64,000 nucleotides of DNA, taken from contig JTDA01000015.1 in NCBI GenBank assembly GCA_000803105.1, positions 52,727-116,726 on the forward strand, read 5' to 3'. Position 1 is the first letter of the stretch. Each line of letters starts with the position of its first letter. Below, piece after piece: positions 1 through 8,604 of this stretch. The position numbers and the translations under genes are program-made. This DNA is from Coprobacter secundus. GTDB taxonomy: Bacteria > Bacteroidota > Bacteroidia > Bacteroidales > Coprobacteraceae. The notes under the pieces were generated by a model. The model was given only the letters and a program-made list of their open reading frames with translations. It searched no databases and had not been told where the DNA came from.

Positions 1-1
1 A

Positions 2-244
2 GAACTCTGCTTTGAGTCGTTGCGCAAGGGTGATTTGATACGTTGGGGGATATTCGTGGAGCGTATGCATGAGGTAGCTGATGATATAGAACAGGATATG
101 GCCGATGTGAAGGAGGTGAATTACAAGCCTGCGTCGTATTGTGTAACGGGATTTCGTAATGTTTCGGAAAAGCATACTTTGCAACCTATTCCTGCCAAGG
201 AATTGTCTTTGAACAGATTATTGAAACAAAATCCGTCGTGGTAA
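2..244 (+). CDS. RagB/SusD family outer-membrane lipoprotein, C-terminal end (5' truncated by window edge)
   Basis: Only the last 80 codons lie in the window; the frame is open from base 2. The stretch reading ELCFESLRKGDLIRWG is the conserved C-terminal SusD/RagB segment, normally preceded by further helices, and the end (IPAKELSLN...QNPSW) is typical of the family. SusD proteins are surface lipoproteins that bind the glycan and sit as a lid on the SusC TonB-dependent transporter, so a susC gene is expected just upstream outside the window. The stop lies 17 bases before the ATG of the next gene, so both are probably in one operon with the DUF5017, lyase and GH88 genes. Assignment to the family is firm; ligand unknown, although the neighbouring lyase and GH88 suggest a uronic-acid polysaccharide. 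Confidence 0.9.
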   Translation, partial: ELCFESLRKGDLIRWGIFVERMHEVADDIEQDMADVKEVNYKPASYCVTGFRNVSEKHTLQPIPAKELSLNRLLKQNPSW

Positions 245-261
245 TAAAAGTAATATATAGT

Positions 262-1200
262 ATGAGGACTTATAGTAATATAATGGGGAGCGTGTTTTTG
301 TTGACAAGTATGTTTTCGTGCAACGATCCTATGGAAGTAGATAATGCAGAACTGGATGTGTGGGCTGATGAGGTAGTTGTACCGGCTGGAAAGAGTGTAG
401 TTTTCAATGTTTCGGGTAATGTAAAATTGATTTCATTCTATTCGGGTGAGTCGGGTAATGATTATCGATACAAGGATGTGGGGAGACAGTTGCCGATAGA
501 ATCTCTGGAGCTTAATTTCGGGTCATTGCTTAGCAATGCTAAACAGAAAAGTGAGCGATATGTACTTTTGTCGACTGATTTTAATGGTAATTATAAAGAT
601 ATAGGGGCAATACAGAAGGCAACATGGCAGGATGTCACGAGTCATTTTACTCTAGCCGAGTCGAATAATGAAACAGAATCGGGCACTTTAAGTCTGGATG
701 AATTTGTTATTCCGGGGAAACCGTTGTATATTGCGTTCCGATATTTGTGTTTTCCGATAACATCAGAGTCAGGTGCTCCGAGTTGGCGTATCAATCGTCT
801 TTTACTGAATGCGAAAACGGAGGAGGGAGATATGAAGGTTGCCGATATCTCTACCACGGCTTATACTGCAGGATTTAATATTGTTGATTTCGGAAAAGGG
901 ACAAATATGGAAAGTATCAGTATTGTATCGGCTTCGCTGGTGAGGTTACAGGGAAAGGACGGACCTACGGAACAGGGGAATGAGGTATGGGCGATTTCGA
1001 AAGGTATAGATACAGGTGTATTGTCACTCTTGCCAGATGTTGCCGTCCCGGTGAAGGGAGTAGCTGATGCTGATATAAGACAATATGTGCATATGTATAT
1101 GGCTCCGGGTAGGTATACGGCAGTTTTTGTCGGTAGTAACATAACTGCCGGACATCGTTCGGAGGTGGTGAAGAGTATAGAAATTGAGGTTTTACCGTGA
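262..1200 (+). CDS. DUF5017 domain surface lipoprotein of a PUL
   Basis: Encodes about 312 residues from the ATG at 262; an in-frame ATG at 238 overlaps the previous stop region but lacks a good signal peptide, so 262 is preferred. Residues 1-20 form a lipoprotein signal ending MFSC, followed by an acidic stretch as seen in exported Bacteroidota surface lipoproteins. The segment VVFNVSGNVKLISFYSGE with GNDY shortly after is the characteristic start of DUF5017, a domain found beside SusD genes; these proteins play a SusE/SusF-like glycan-binding role by position, not by proven function. The stop TGA overlaps a possible GTG of the next gene, indicating translational coupling with the lyase. No catalytic motif is visible. 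Confidence 0.75.
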   Translation: MRTYSNIMGSVFLLTSMFSCNDPMEVDNAELDVWADEVVVPAGKSVVFNVSGNVKLISFYSGESGNDYRYKDVGRQLPIESLELNFGSLLSNAKQKSERYVLLSTDFNGNYKDIGAIQKATWQDVTSHFTLAESNNETESGTLSLDEFVIPGKPLYIAFRYLCFPITSESGAPSWRINRLLLNAKTEEGDMKVADISTTAYTAGFNIVDFGKGTNMESISIVSASLVRLQGKDGPTEQGNEVWAISKGIDTGVLSLLPDVAVPVKGVADADIRQYVHMYMAPGRYTAVFVGSNITAGHRSEVVKSIEIEVLP

Positions 1201-1211
1201 GTGTTACAATA

Positions 1212-3131
1212 ATGTATAAGTATGTGAATTTTGCTGTTGCTTTTGTTCTCATGGTGCCGTTGGTATTGTCGTGCCAGTCAGATATTTTAGCTGGTGAAGA
1301 TATGGACGGTATTGAAGCAGTGTGGAGGTCGTCTGTCGATGTGCCCGGGCATCCTCGTTTGTTTTTATTGAAAGGAGAAGAGAAGAATATAAAAGCAATA
1401 TTGACTGATATGCAGTATGCAAAGGTACATAACGGGATATTGTCTACTGCGGGAAATTTGTTGTCTACGCCTCTTCCTGAACGGGTATTGACCGGTAAAA
1501 GATTATTGGATGTATCGCGAGAATGTATTAAACGTATATTTTATTGGTCTTATGCATACCGGATGACTGCTGATTCTCGCTTTTTGGAAAGAGCCCGGCA
1601 GGAGATGTTGGCTGTTGCAAGTTTCAGTGACTGGAATCCTTCTCACTTTCTGGATGTTGCGGAGATGACAGTAGCCATGTCTATAGGGTATGATTGGTTA
1701 TATGATGATTTGCCGGATACAGAAAGGGTTTTGATAAAGGACGCTATTTTGAAGAAAGGGTTGGAGCTTTCTATGGATTCAGAAAATAATGATTTTCTTT
1801 GGAAGGCAAATAATTGGAATCAAGTATGTAATGCGGCTATGGTTATAGGTGCTCTGGCTCTTTATGAGGATGATGAGGAATTTGCGAAGGAGATAATAAC
1901 TCGGTCTGTAGCTTCAATAAAACTGGCTCTGTCCGGTTATGGAATAGATGGAAATTATCCGGAGGGATATGGTTATTGGGGATACGGCACTTCTTATCAA
2001 GCTATATTTTTCTCAGCATTGCAGAAGGCGTTACAGACGGACTTCGGGTTGTTGAGTGATGTACCGGGATTTGATAATTCAGGGCAGTATGCTTTGCAGA
2101 TGATAGCTCCGTCGTTATTGTCTTTCAATTATTCGGATACTGATAGTGGCACATCGATAAACCCTACGTTATTTTGGTTTGCCCAGCGGGAACATGATCC
2201 TTCGCTTTTATGGATAGAGCGGCAGCAGATAGAACGGGCTACGTCATTTTCGTACCGTTTGCTTCCTTTTTTATTATTATGGGCTTCTGAAGTCGGTTCG
2301 ATAGATGTGGTTGCCCCCCGTAAAAATGTATGGGTGGCTCGTAATGCAAATGCTGTGGCTGTGATGCGTACATCATGGAGTAATCGGGATGCTATTTATG
2401 TCGGTGTGAAGGGAGGCTCTCCGGCGGAGAGTCATGGACATATGGACGTAGGGTCGTTTGTTTTGGAGGCTCAAGGGGTACGTTGGGGAATAGACCTGGG
2501 TATGCAGGATTATAATTCGCTAGAGTCTTATGGTCTTTCGATTTTCGGGACGGAACAGGATTCGGAGCGTTGGAAGGTATTTCGTATGAATAACTTTTCG
2601 CATAATACATTGGCTGTTGATGGACAGTTACAGCGTGTCGACGGGGATGCTTCTTTTATTTCTTATTCGGATAATCCGCTATTTATGAATGCCGTGTTGG
2701 ACCTTACCCCGGTGTACGAAGGCTTGTTGCAGGAGGTAAGGCGTGGTATTGCTATTATAGATAATGGTTTTGTCGTGGTGCAAGATGAGATAAAGACTTT
2801 GAACCGGATATCGACAGGAGTACGCTGGTCAATGGCTACCCAGGCGACTGTAAATATTGTAGACCGGAATACATTTTGTCTTTCTCAGGGTGAAAGACGT
2901 TTGTTGGTGCGAGTTGTACAACCGGAGGATGCAGTTTTGAGAGTATGGCCTGCTACCGGAAGGTATGAGTATGATGCTTCGAATGAAGGATGCAGCTTGA
3001 TAGGATTTGATACGTGGATTCCAGGTAATGTATCACGTACGTTACAGGTAAGACTGATACCGGAGTGTTCTCCTACTTCGGAGCAGGATGTGCCTGCGTT
3101 GTCGGAGTGGAAAGTAACCAGTTATTTGTAA
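1212..3131 (+). CDS. Heparinase II/III-type polysaccharide lyase, lipoprotein
   Basis: About 639 residues from ATG 1212 (a GTG at 1197 overlapping the previous stop is the alternative). The N-terminus is a lipoprotein signal ending LVLSC. An HPRLFLL segment followed by an alpha/alpha-toroid region carries the family signature NNWNQVCNAAM near residue 200 and GNYPEGYGYWGYG near residue 245. The C-terminal beta-sandwich has ESHGHMDVGSFVLEAQG near residue 405, the heparinase II/III-like C-terminal motif, whose histidine is expected to serve catalysis or metal binding. Such lyases cut uronic-acid polysaccharides by beta-elimination, leaving 4,5-unsaturated uronosyl ends. The next gene is a GH88, which removes exactly such ends. 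The precise substrate (glycosaminoglycan, ulvan, alginate-like or bacterial exopolysaccharide) is not readable from sequence. Confidence 0.85.
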   Translation: MYKYVNFAVAFVLMVPLVLSCQSDILAGEDMDGIEAVWRSSVDVPGHPRLFLLKGEEKNIKAILTDMQYAKVHNGILSTAGNLLSTPLPERVLTGKRLLDVSRECIKRIFYWSYAYRMTADSRFLERARQEMLAVASFSDWNPSHFLDVAEMTVAMSIGYDWLYDDLPDTERVLIKDAILKKGLELSMDSENNDFLWKANNWNQVCNAAMVIGALALYEDDEEFAKEIITRSVASIKLALSGYGIDGNYPEGYGYWGYGTSYQAIFFSALQKALQTDFGLLSDVPGFDNSGQYALQMIAPSLLSFNYSDTDSGTSINPTLFWFAQREHDPSLLWIERQQIERATSFSYRLLPFLLLWASEVGSIDVVAPRKNVWVARNANAVAVMRTSWSNRDAIYVGVKGGSPAESHGHMDVGSFVLEAQGVRWGIDLGMQDYNSLESYGLSIFGTEQDSERWKVFRMNNFSHNTLAVDGQLQRVDGDASFISYSDNPLFMNAVLDLTPVYEGLLQEVRRGIAIIDNGFVVVQDEIKTLNRISTGVRWSMATQATVNIVDRNTFCLSQGERRLLVRVVQPEDAVLRVWPATGRYEYDASNEGCSLIGFDTWIPGNVSRTLQVRLIPECSPTSEQDVPALSEWKVTSYL

Positions 3132-3154
3132 ATATAATAGATATTTTTAATGTG

Positions 3155-4351
3155 ATGAGAAATTTGATTTTTAGTATGATGTGTGTGGTGACTGTATGGA
3201 GTGCGTGTACGACACAGGAACCTATGGAGAATGTAATCGAGAGAGGTTTGGAACGGGCTGTGATACAATCAAAAGGTATGGCTGAAGAGCTGTCGGGGAA
3301 GCCGGATTTATTGCCCAGAAGTATGGATAAAGAGGGCCGGTTGACGACTTCGGATTCGAGATGGTGGACGAGTGGTTTTTTCCCGGGAACATTGTGGTAT
3401 TTGTATGAAGCTACGGGCGATTCTGAACTGAAAAAGTATGCGGAAATATATACTCAACGTGTCGAAAGGGAGAAGAATACGACTGATAATCATGATGTAG
3501 GCTTTATGCTTTATTGCAGTTTTGGAAACGGATTGCGAATAACGGGAAATCAGTTTTATAAGTCGGTATTGTTGCAAGGAGCTGAGTCTCTCTCGACGCG
3601 TTATCATGCTGGAGCCGGACTGATACGTTCGTGGGATTTTAATGAAGATAAATGGCAATATCCGGTGATTATTGATAATATGATGAATCTTGAATTATTG
3701 TTATGGGCAAGTAAGAATTCGGACAGTACAAAATATAAAGACATTGCCCTGAAACATGCCGATAAAACCATGAAAAATCATTATCGTCCGGACTACAGTA
3801 GTTACCATGTGGTGTCGTATGATACGATTACCGGAGGAGTAGAGAAAAAGAATACGAATCAGGGATATGCAGATGAGAGTTCGTGGGCAAGGGGACAGGC
3901 TTGGGGTCTTTATGGATATACGATGATGTATCGTGAAACAGGTATTGGTCGTTATCTTACTATGGCCGAAAATATTGCAAACTATTTGTTGAGCCATAAG
4001 AATATGCCTGCGGATGGGATTCCTTACTGGGACTTTGATGCTCCGGAGATTCCGAATGCCGAACGTGATGCTTCGGCAGCGGCTATAATGGCTTCTGCTT
4101 TTATAGAGTTAAGTACTGTGACAAAAGACAAGAAACTTTCGGAGTCTTGTTTGAGAATGGCTGAAAAACAATTGCGGACATTGTCATCGGATACGTACTT
4201 GGCTGCACCGGGAACAAATGCTCATTTTGTCCTGAAACATTCGGTCGGAAATATGCCTATTAATGCGGAGGTGGATGTGCCTTTGTCTTATACCGATTAT
4301 TATTATGTAGAGGCTCTTTTGCGTTATAAAAAATGGTATGATAAAGTATAA
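3155..4351 (+). CDS. GH88 unsaturated glucuronyl hydrolase, lipoprotein
   Basis: Encodes 398 residues from ATG 3155. A longer frame opens at 3065 inside the lyase gene, but only 3155 gives a signal peptide (MRNLIFSMMCVV..., Cys at WSACTT). GH88 enzymes release 4,5-unsaturated uronic acid from lyase products by hydration. The (alpha/alpha)6-barrel motifs are present: SRWWTSGFFPGTLWYLY, NHDVGFM with Asp114, and IIDNMMNLE with Asp174, matching the two catalytic aspartates of Bacillus UGL (Asp88 and Asp149), plus SSWARGQAWGLYG and IPYWDFDAPE. It lies 23 bases after the lyase, so lyase and GH88 form a substrate-product pair in one transcript. It is a lipoprotein, so it probably acts in the periplasm or at the outer membrane. 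Convergent with the HTCS gene, only 19 bases away. Confidence 0.92.
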   Translation: MRNLIFSMMCVVTVWSACTTQEPMENVIERGLERAVIQSKGMAEELSGKPDLLPRSMDKEGRLTTSDSRWWTSGFFPGTLWYLYEATGDSELKKYAEIYTQRVEREKNTTDNHDVGFMLYCSFGNGLRITGNQFYKSVLLQGAESLSTRYHAGAGLIRSWDFNEDKWQYPVIIDNMMNLELLLWASKNSDSTKYKDIALKHADKTMKNHYRPDYSSYHVVSYDTITGGVEKKNTNQGYADESSWARGQAWGLYGYTMMYRETGIGRYLTMAENIANYLLSHKNMPADGIPYWDFDAPEIPNAERDASAAAIMASAFIELSTVTKDKKLSESCLRMAEKQLRTLSSDTYLAAPGTNAHFVLKHSVGNMPINAEVDVPLSYTDYYYVEALLRYKKWYDKV

Positions 4352-4370
4352 TGGGTTGTATGGAATATTG

Positions 4371-5972
4371 CTATGTATCCTTGTGTGGTGATGTAGATTT
4401 TGCTTTCTGATTTTTTTGCCTGTATTCGGTAGGGGTGTATGCAAAACGGTCTTTAAAACATTTTTTAAAGTATTTTGGGGTTGAGAATCCTAAGTCGTAG
4501 GCGATTTCGCTTATATTCATTTCGGTACAGGTAGTCAGCATTTCGGCAGCTTTTTTGAGTCGTATGTCCATGATAAAATTGTTCGGAGTGAGCCCTGTAA
4601 TACTTTTTAGTTTGGTGAAGAGAGTCGTGCGCCCGAGACCTATTTCGGAGGCAAATGTATCGACACTAAATTGTTCGTTGAAGAGATTTTTCCGGACGAT
4701 TTCGGTTGCCCGATTGAGCAGTTCGTGGTCTAACGGGTTGGTTGCCATTTGGGGAATACTGAAATCGGGGTCTTCCCGGTATCTTTGTTGCATGATTTTA
4801 CGATTGTTGATAAGGTTGTTGCATCGGATAACCAGCAGATTGATATCGAAGGGTTTGGTAATATAATCGTCGGCACCAATCTTCAAACCTTCTATTTTGT
4901 GCTCAATAGCCGATTTTGCGGTAAGCAATACGACTGGAATGTGGCATGTGTCGAGGTTCTTTTTGATAGTTGTACATAATTCTATTCCGGACATGCGTGG
5001 CATCATGATATCGGATATGATGATATCGGGGTCCTTTTGACGTACTTTTTGTAATCCTTCTACGCCATCGCAGGCTATGTCTGTGTTATAAAAGGGAGTG
5101 AATGTTTCGACAAGCAGTTGTAAGAGTTCTTTATTGTCTTCGACGATGAGCATTTTCCCTAATTTTTGGGTGGGTAACTCAATGATATTTTCGGAAAAGG
5201 TGCTGTCGGGTTGTACGGACTCTTGTACATTTTGTATATTCTCTTCTTGTATACGGGTAACGGAGGTTTTGAAATGAGCATCTCCTTTTTTGAGTTTTAT
5301 GGTAAAGGTCGTACCATTCCCGAATTGGCTGTTTACAGATATATGTCCGCCGTGGGCGTCGACGATGCTTTTTGAGAATGTAAGTCCGATACCGGTGCCT
5401 TTGTGTTGTGTTTCTGTTTCTTCACACTGGTAGAAAGGCTCGAAAATGTGGTTTAGTTCGTTGGGCTTTATTCCAGTGCCTGTGTCGGAAATGGCAATGT
5501 CTACAGAACTGTCGGTGTCGGATACGACTATTTTTATTTCTCCGTTCGAAGGAGTGAATTTAAAAGCGTTGGAGAGTAGATTGTTGAAGACTTTTTGCAT
5601 CTGACGTGTGTCTATCCATATTTTTATTTCTTTGTCGGGGCATTGGGTGGTAAATTTGATTTTTTTATTAGCAGCGTATTCTTTGAAAAGTGCCGATATC
5701 TCTTCGATGAAAACAGAAATGTCGGTATGTGATATTTTCAGTTTCATGTACCCTTGCTCCTGTTTTCGGAACTCGATAAGTTCTTCTACGAGCTTTTTGA
5801 GATTATCGGCATTTTTGTATATGTTCAGGACTTTATGTGTGGCTGTAGGTGATAGATTGTATGATTTCAACAGAGAGTCGGTTTGTCCTAATATTAAAGT
5901 CAGAGGGGTATTGAATTCGTGTGATATATTGGTAAAAAAGCGAAGCTTTGATTGCGTGGCTTTTTCGGTCAT
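4371..5972 (-). CDS. HTCS, C-terminal part: histidine kinase, receiver and AraC output (split gene)
   Basis: This frame carries the cytoplasmic half of a hybrid two-component regulator. HisKA has FFTNISHEFNTPL with His18 of this fragment; HATPase follows with NNLLSNAFKF (N box), DTGTGIKPNE and GTGIGLTFS (G boxes). The receiver begins KMLIVEDNKEL, with phospho-acceptor Asp in IISDIMMPRMSG. The C-terminal AraC-type HTH_18 domain includes NISEIAYDLGFSTPKYFKKCFK. The sensor half lies immediately upstream in another frame; removing one A from the run at 5982-5988 would join both into one 1328-residue protein. The ATG at 5972 is internal to that protein and probably not a native start. HTCSs sense a glycan fragment in the periplasm and activate the neighbouring PUL; the likely targets are the genes at 1-4351 and perhaps 8605. 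Confidence 0.88.
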   Translation of the reverse strand: MTEKATQSKLRFFTNISHEFNTPLTLILGQTDSLLKSYNLSPTATHKVLNIYKNADNLKKLVEELIEFRKQEQGYMKLKISHTDISVFIEEISALFKEYAANKKIKFTTQCPDKEIKIWIDTRQMQKVFNNLLSNAFKFTPSNGEIKIVVSDTDSSVDIAISDTGTGIKPNELNHIFEPFYQCEETETQHKGTGIGLTFSKSIVDAHGGHISVNSQFGNGTTFTIKLKKGDAHFKTSVTRIQEENIQNVQESVQPDSTFSENIIELPTQKLGKMLIVEDNKELLQLLVETFTPFYNTDIACDGVEGLQKVRQKDPDIIISDIMMPRMSGIELCTTIKKNLDTCHIPVVLLTAKSAIEHKIEGLKIGADDYITKPFDINLLVIRCNNLINNRKIMQQRYREDPDFSIPQMATNPLDHELLNRATEIVRKNLFNEQFSVDTFASEIGLGRTTLFTKLKSITGLTPNNFIMDIRLKKAAEMLTTCTEMNISEIAYDLGFSTPKYFKKCFKDRFAYTPTEYRQKNQKAKSTSPHKDT

Positions 5973-8358
5973 AAGCTTTTCTTTTTTTCTCGAATTCGAG
6001 AGATTGTTTCAGATATAACCGGGTATGTATTTGTCTGTAAAACCAATAGCTAAAACCGGCAATCAAGATAATATAAGAGAGGTAAGCATACCAAGTTTTG
6101 TAAAGTGGTGGCAGTATGCTGATGTTGATTGATTTGCAGATGCTTGGATATTCTTTGATACGGGTTTCGAGAGTATAGTCTCCGGGGGGGAGACTGGTAT
6201 AGGTGGGCATCTGATGGTCGTTCAGAGTAAGCCACTTGTCATTGTACCCTATCAAGCGATATTGGATGTTGAGGATGTTTGATTTTATGTAATTATCGGT
6301 AGCAATTTGTATCGAAAATACATTGTAGTCATGTTTGAGTTTTATATTATTGGTAAACGAAATATTTTTATTGAGGATGTTATCCGGGTCAGATGTATTT
6401 ACTTCAATGTTATTTACATACAGATTATTAAACCAGATTTTCGATGGTTTTATCGGAGTCTGTAACAGGTCCTTTTCTTTGAATATGACTAATCCGGTGA
6501 CTCCTCCTACGTATATATCCTGATTTTGTGATACGAGAAGCGAACCGTCGTTGACCATAGTCAGAGGAAAACCTCTTTTGTAATCGTAGTTGGTGAATTG
6601 CCCTTTTTCAGGATCGAGTATGGATAGTCCGGCACTCGTACCTAAAAGCAGGCGTCCGGAAGGTAACTCAGTTATGGCTGTAATATTGTTGTCCAATAGC
6701 CCGTCCGCTGAATGAGAGTAGTGTGCGAAGGTTTTATTGACGGGGTGGAAGAGGTTGAGTCCCCGGTCCATAGCTACGGCCCATATTCTGTTTTTACTGT
6801 CTTGGTAGAGCGATGTAATAATAGTTCCGCTTAAGCTTGATGTATCTGTCCGGTTATAATTGTAAAAAGAGAGTTTATCGAGATGGGGGTTATAGGTGTA
6901 TAACCCGTTATACGTTCCGAACCAAATGTTTCCTTGATTGTCGCTGAGCAGGCTCAGTATGCTGGGTTCCAATCCATATTTATTTTTGTCAGGAAATGCA
7001 ATGATAGAATTGTAGGGACGTTCGGGGTCGAATATTCCGAGCCTTTGGCTTGCACCGATAAGGAGCTTGTCTTCCCAAGAAGTAATTTTAAGATTTTTCA
7101 TTTTAGCAGAATATGCCGTAATTTGCCCGGTTTTTATATCGAAACGGTTGAGTCCGTTTTCTGAAAATCCAATCCAAAGGCAGTCTCTTTCGGAATCGTA
7201 ATATATTTCTTTGAGATTGAGTCTGGACAGGCCTTTTCTGTAATTTTTGAATCGGGAAGTCCGGGGAGAGTATGAGTATAGTCCACCTCCTTCTGTCCCT
7301 ATCCATATAGTGCCGCGCTTGTCTTCCACGAATTTGGTGATGACGGGGAAATCGAGCCCGTATTTGCCGGGAGGGTAGTATGTAAATGGCTGAGACCGGA
7401 AATTGATATAATTGATACCTCCGAAATAGGTGCTGATCCATATCGTGCCTTGAATGTCTTTGTAAAGAGCAGTGATAGATTCGGATGTAAGGGCTGACGG
7501 GGAATCTATATTGGAATGGAAGTGTTCGAAGGTGTGCTGTGCCGTGTCGAGTCTGCATAATCCGAATTGGGAACCAACCCATATTTTCCCGGTGTTGTCT
7601 TCGCAGACGCATCTTACAGAATCGCTGATGAGGGTATGGGCACTTTGACCTTTGCGATAGTTTTTCAAAATTTGTCCTGAACGGTTGAGTTTTAGCAATC
7701 CTTTACCTAACGTTGATACCCATAAATAATTTTGTGTATCTTGGAAAATGTGTTTGATGGAGTATTCGGGGATGTAATGGTGTATATTGTTGTTCCTATC
7801 AAGTAGGTAAAGACCTTTGTTGGTACATATCCAACAGTTTTGGTCTGAGTCTTCAAATATATTGTAATATATTTGGTTATGGGGATTGTCAAGAATAGCG
7901 GTGCGTGTAAGGGTGGGTGATGTACCGGGATGGTATTGGTATATGGTATCTCCTACGCAAAGCCAAGTTTGGTTTTTCCCCTGATATATAGCCGAGACAT
8001 TGTTTTTTATGATTGTAGTGAATGTCTCGGTCTGCATATCGAATTTTATAAAAGATTGATGGGTCCGTAAATAAAGATGCCCGTTTTTATCCCCAATAAT
8101 GTTATTGATTAGCGAGATGTTCAGTTGCTTATCTTTTTGAGTATTGGAACGATATGTTTTTATTTTATTGCCGTCATAACAATTGAGGCCGGCACGGGTT
8201 GCAAACCACATACGACCGATTTCATCCTGATATATGTCGTTGGCGGAAATATGGGACAATCCATCGTTTGTCGTAATGTGATTGAACCAGTATTGTTGAC
8301 TATATGTCTGTCCTATATAAAAATACAGCAATAATGTGCAGAATATAAATCTTTTCAT
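5833..8358 (-). CDS. HTCS, N-terminal sensor part: beta-propellers, Y_Y_Y domain and TM (split gene)
   Basis: Starts at ATG 8358 (MKRFIFCTLLLYFYIG..., a signal peptide); an upstream ATG at 8382 is less likely. Residues about 25-640 are two-component-regulator propeller repeats with blades such as GLSHISANDIYQDEIGRMWF and GTIWIGTEGGGLYSY, then a Y_Y_Y domain (about 665-735, with NIQYRLIGYNDKWL and LPPGDYTLETR) and a TM helix (TWYAYLSYIILIAGFSYWF). The authentic frame ends at about residue 792 (LEFEKK) where an A7 run shifts reading; the remaining 49 or so codons to the stop at 5833 read out of frame. The product as sequenced would be a membrane-anchored sensor without kinase or DNA-binding domains. 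Divergent from the CE7 esterase with a 246-base gap. Confidence 0.88.
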   Translation of the reverse strand: MKRFIFCTLLLYFYIGQTYSQQYWFNHITTNDGLSHISANDIYQDEIGRMWFATRAGLNCYDGNKIKTYRSNTQKDKQLNISLINNIIGDKNGHLYLRTHQSFIKFDMQTETFTTIIKNNVSAIYQGKNQTWLCVGDTIYQYHPGTSPTLTRTAILDNPHNQIYYNIFEDSDQNCWICTNKGLYLLDRNNNIHHYIPEYSIKHIFQDTQNYLWVSTLGKGLLKLNRSGQILKNYRKGQSAHTLISDSVRCVCEDNTGKIWVGSQFGLCRLDTAQHTFEHFHSNIDSPSALTSESITALYKDIQGTIWISTYFGGINYINFRSQPFTYYPPGKYGLDFPVITKFVEDKRGTIWIGTEGGGLYSYSPRTSRFKNYRKGLSRLNLKEIYYDSERDCLWIGFSENGLNRFDIKTGQITAYSAKMKNLKITSWEDKLLIGASQRLGIFDPERPYNSIIAFPDKNKYGLEPSILSLLSDNQGNIWFGTYNGLYTYNPHLDKLSFYNYNRTDTSSLSGTIITSLYQDSKNRIWAVAMDRGLNLFHPVNKTFAHYSHSADGLLDNNITAITELPSGRLLLGTSAGLSILDPEKGQFTNYDYKRGFPLTMVNDGSLLVSQNQDIYVGGVTGLVIFKEKDLLQTPIKPSKIWFNNLYVNNIEVNTSDPDNILNKNISFTNNIKLKHDYNVFSIQIATDNYIKSNILNIQYRLIGYNDKWLTLNDHQMPTYTSLPPGDYTLETRIKEYPSICKSINISILPPLYKTWYAYLSYIILIAGFSYWFYRQIHTRLYLKQSLEFEKKRKAYDRKSHAIKASLFYQYITRIQYPSDFNIRTNRLSVEIIQSITYSHT
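5982..5988 (-). other. Frameshift site: A7 homopolymer inside the HTCS gene
   Basis: On the minus strand the codons run GAG AAA AAA AGA AAA GCT, while the kinase frame needs GAG AAA AAA GAA AAG CTT ATG ACC. The difference is one A: six As restore a continuous HTCS with the usual linker LEFEKKEKLMTEKA. The shift needed is +1, so it is not a classic -1 slippery site. A sequencing error, a real indel (phase variation or decay), or transcriptional slippage on the poly-A run could explain it. Confidence 0.85.
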
Positions 8359-8604
8359 ATTTTCATGGTATGAAACTGACAAAATGCAAATTTATAAAAA
8401 TCCTGTACGAGTTTGAATGGTACAGAGAGTATGCAAAGTTAGTAATTTTTTTACTTTTTTGGTTGACAAGAGTCGTTATTGGACATTTATTATTACTTTT
8501 GGATGTGAAAAGGGATTGGTGCCATGATAATGTTTTCTATTTACAAGTATTTTTCGGGCCATCATATAAATGAGATGTAATTTTCTACTATTTAATTATA
8601 TATC

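Noticed and set aside
5980..5992. Programmed -1 frameshift (A AAA AAG type) in the HTCS gene
   Set aside because: The sensor and kinase frames differ by +1 (one base too many), so a -1 shift would not join them.
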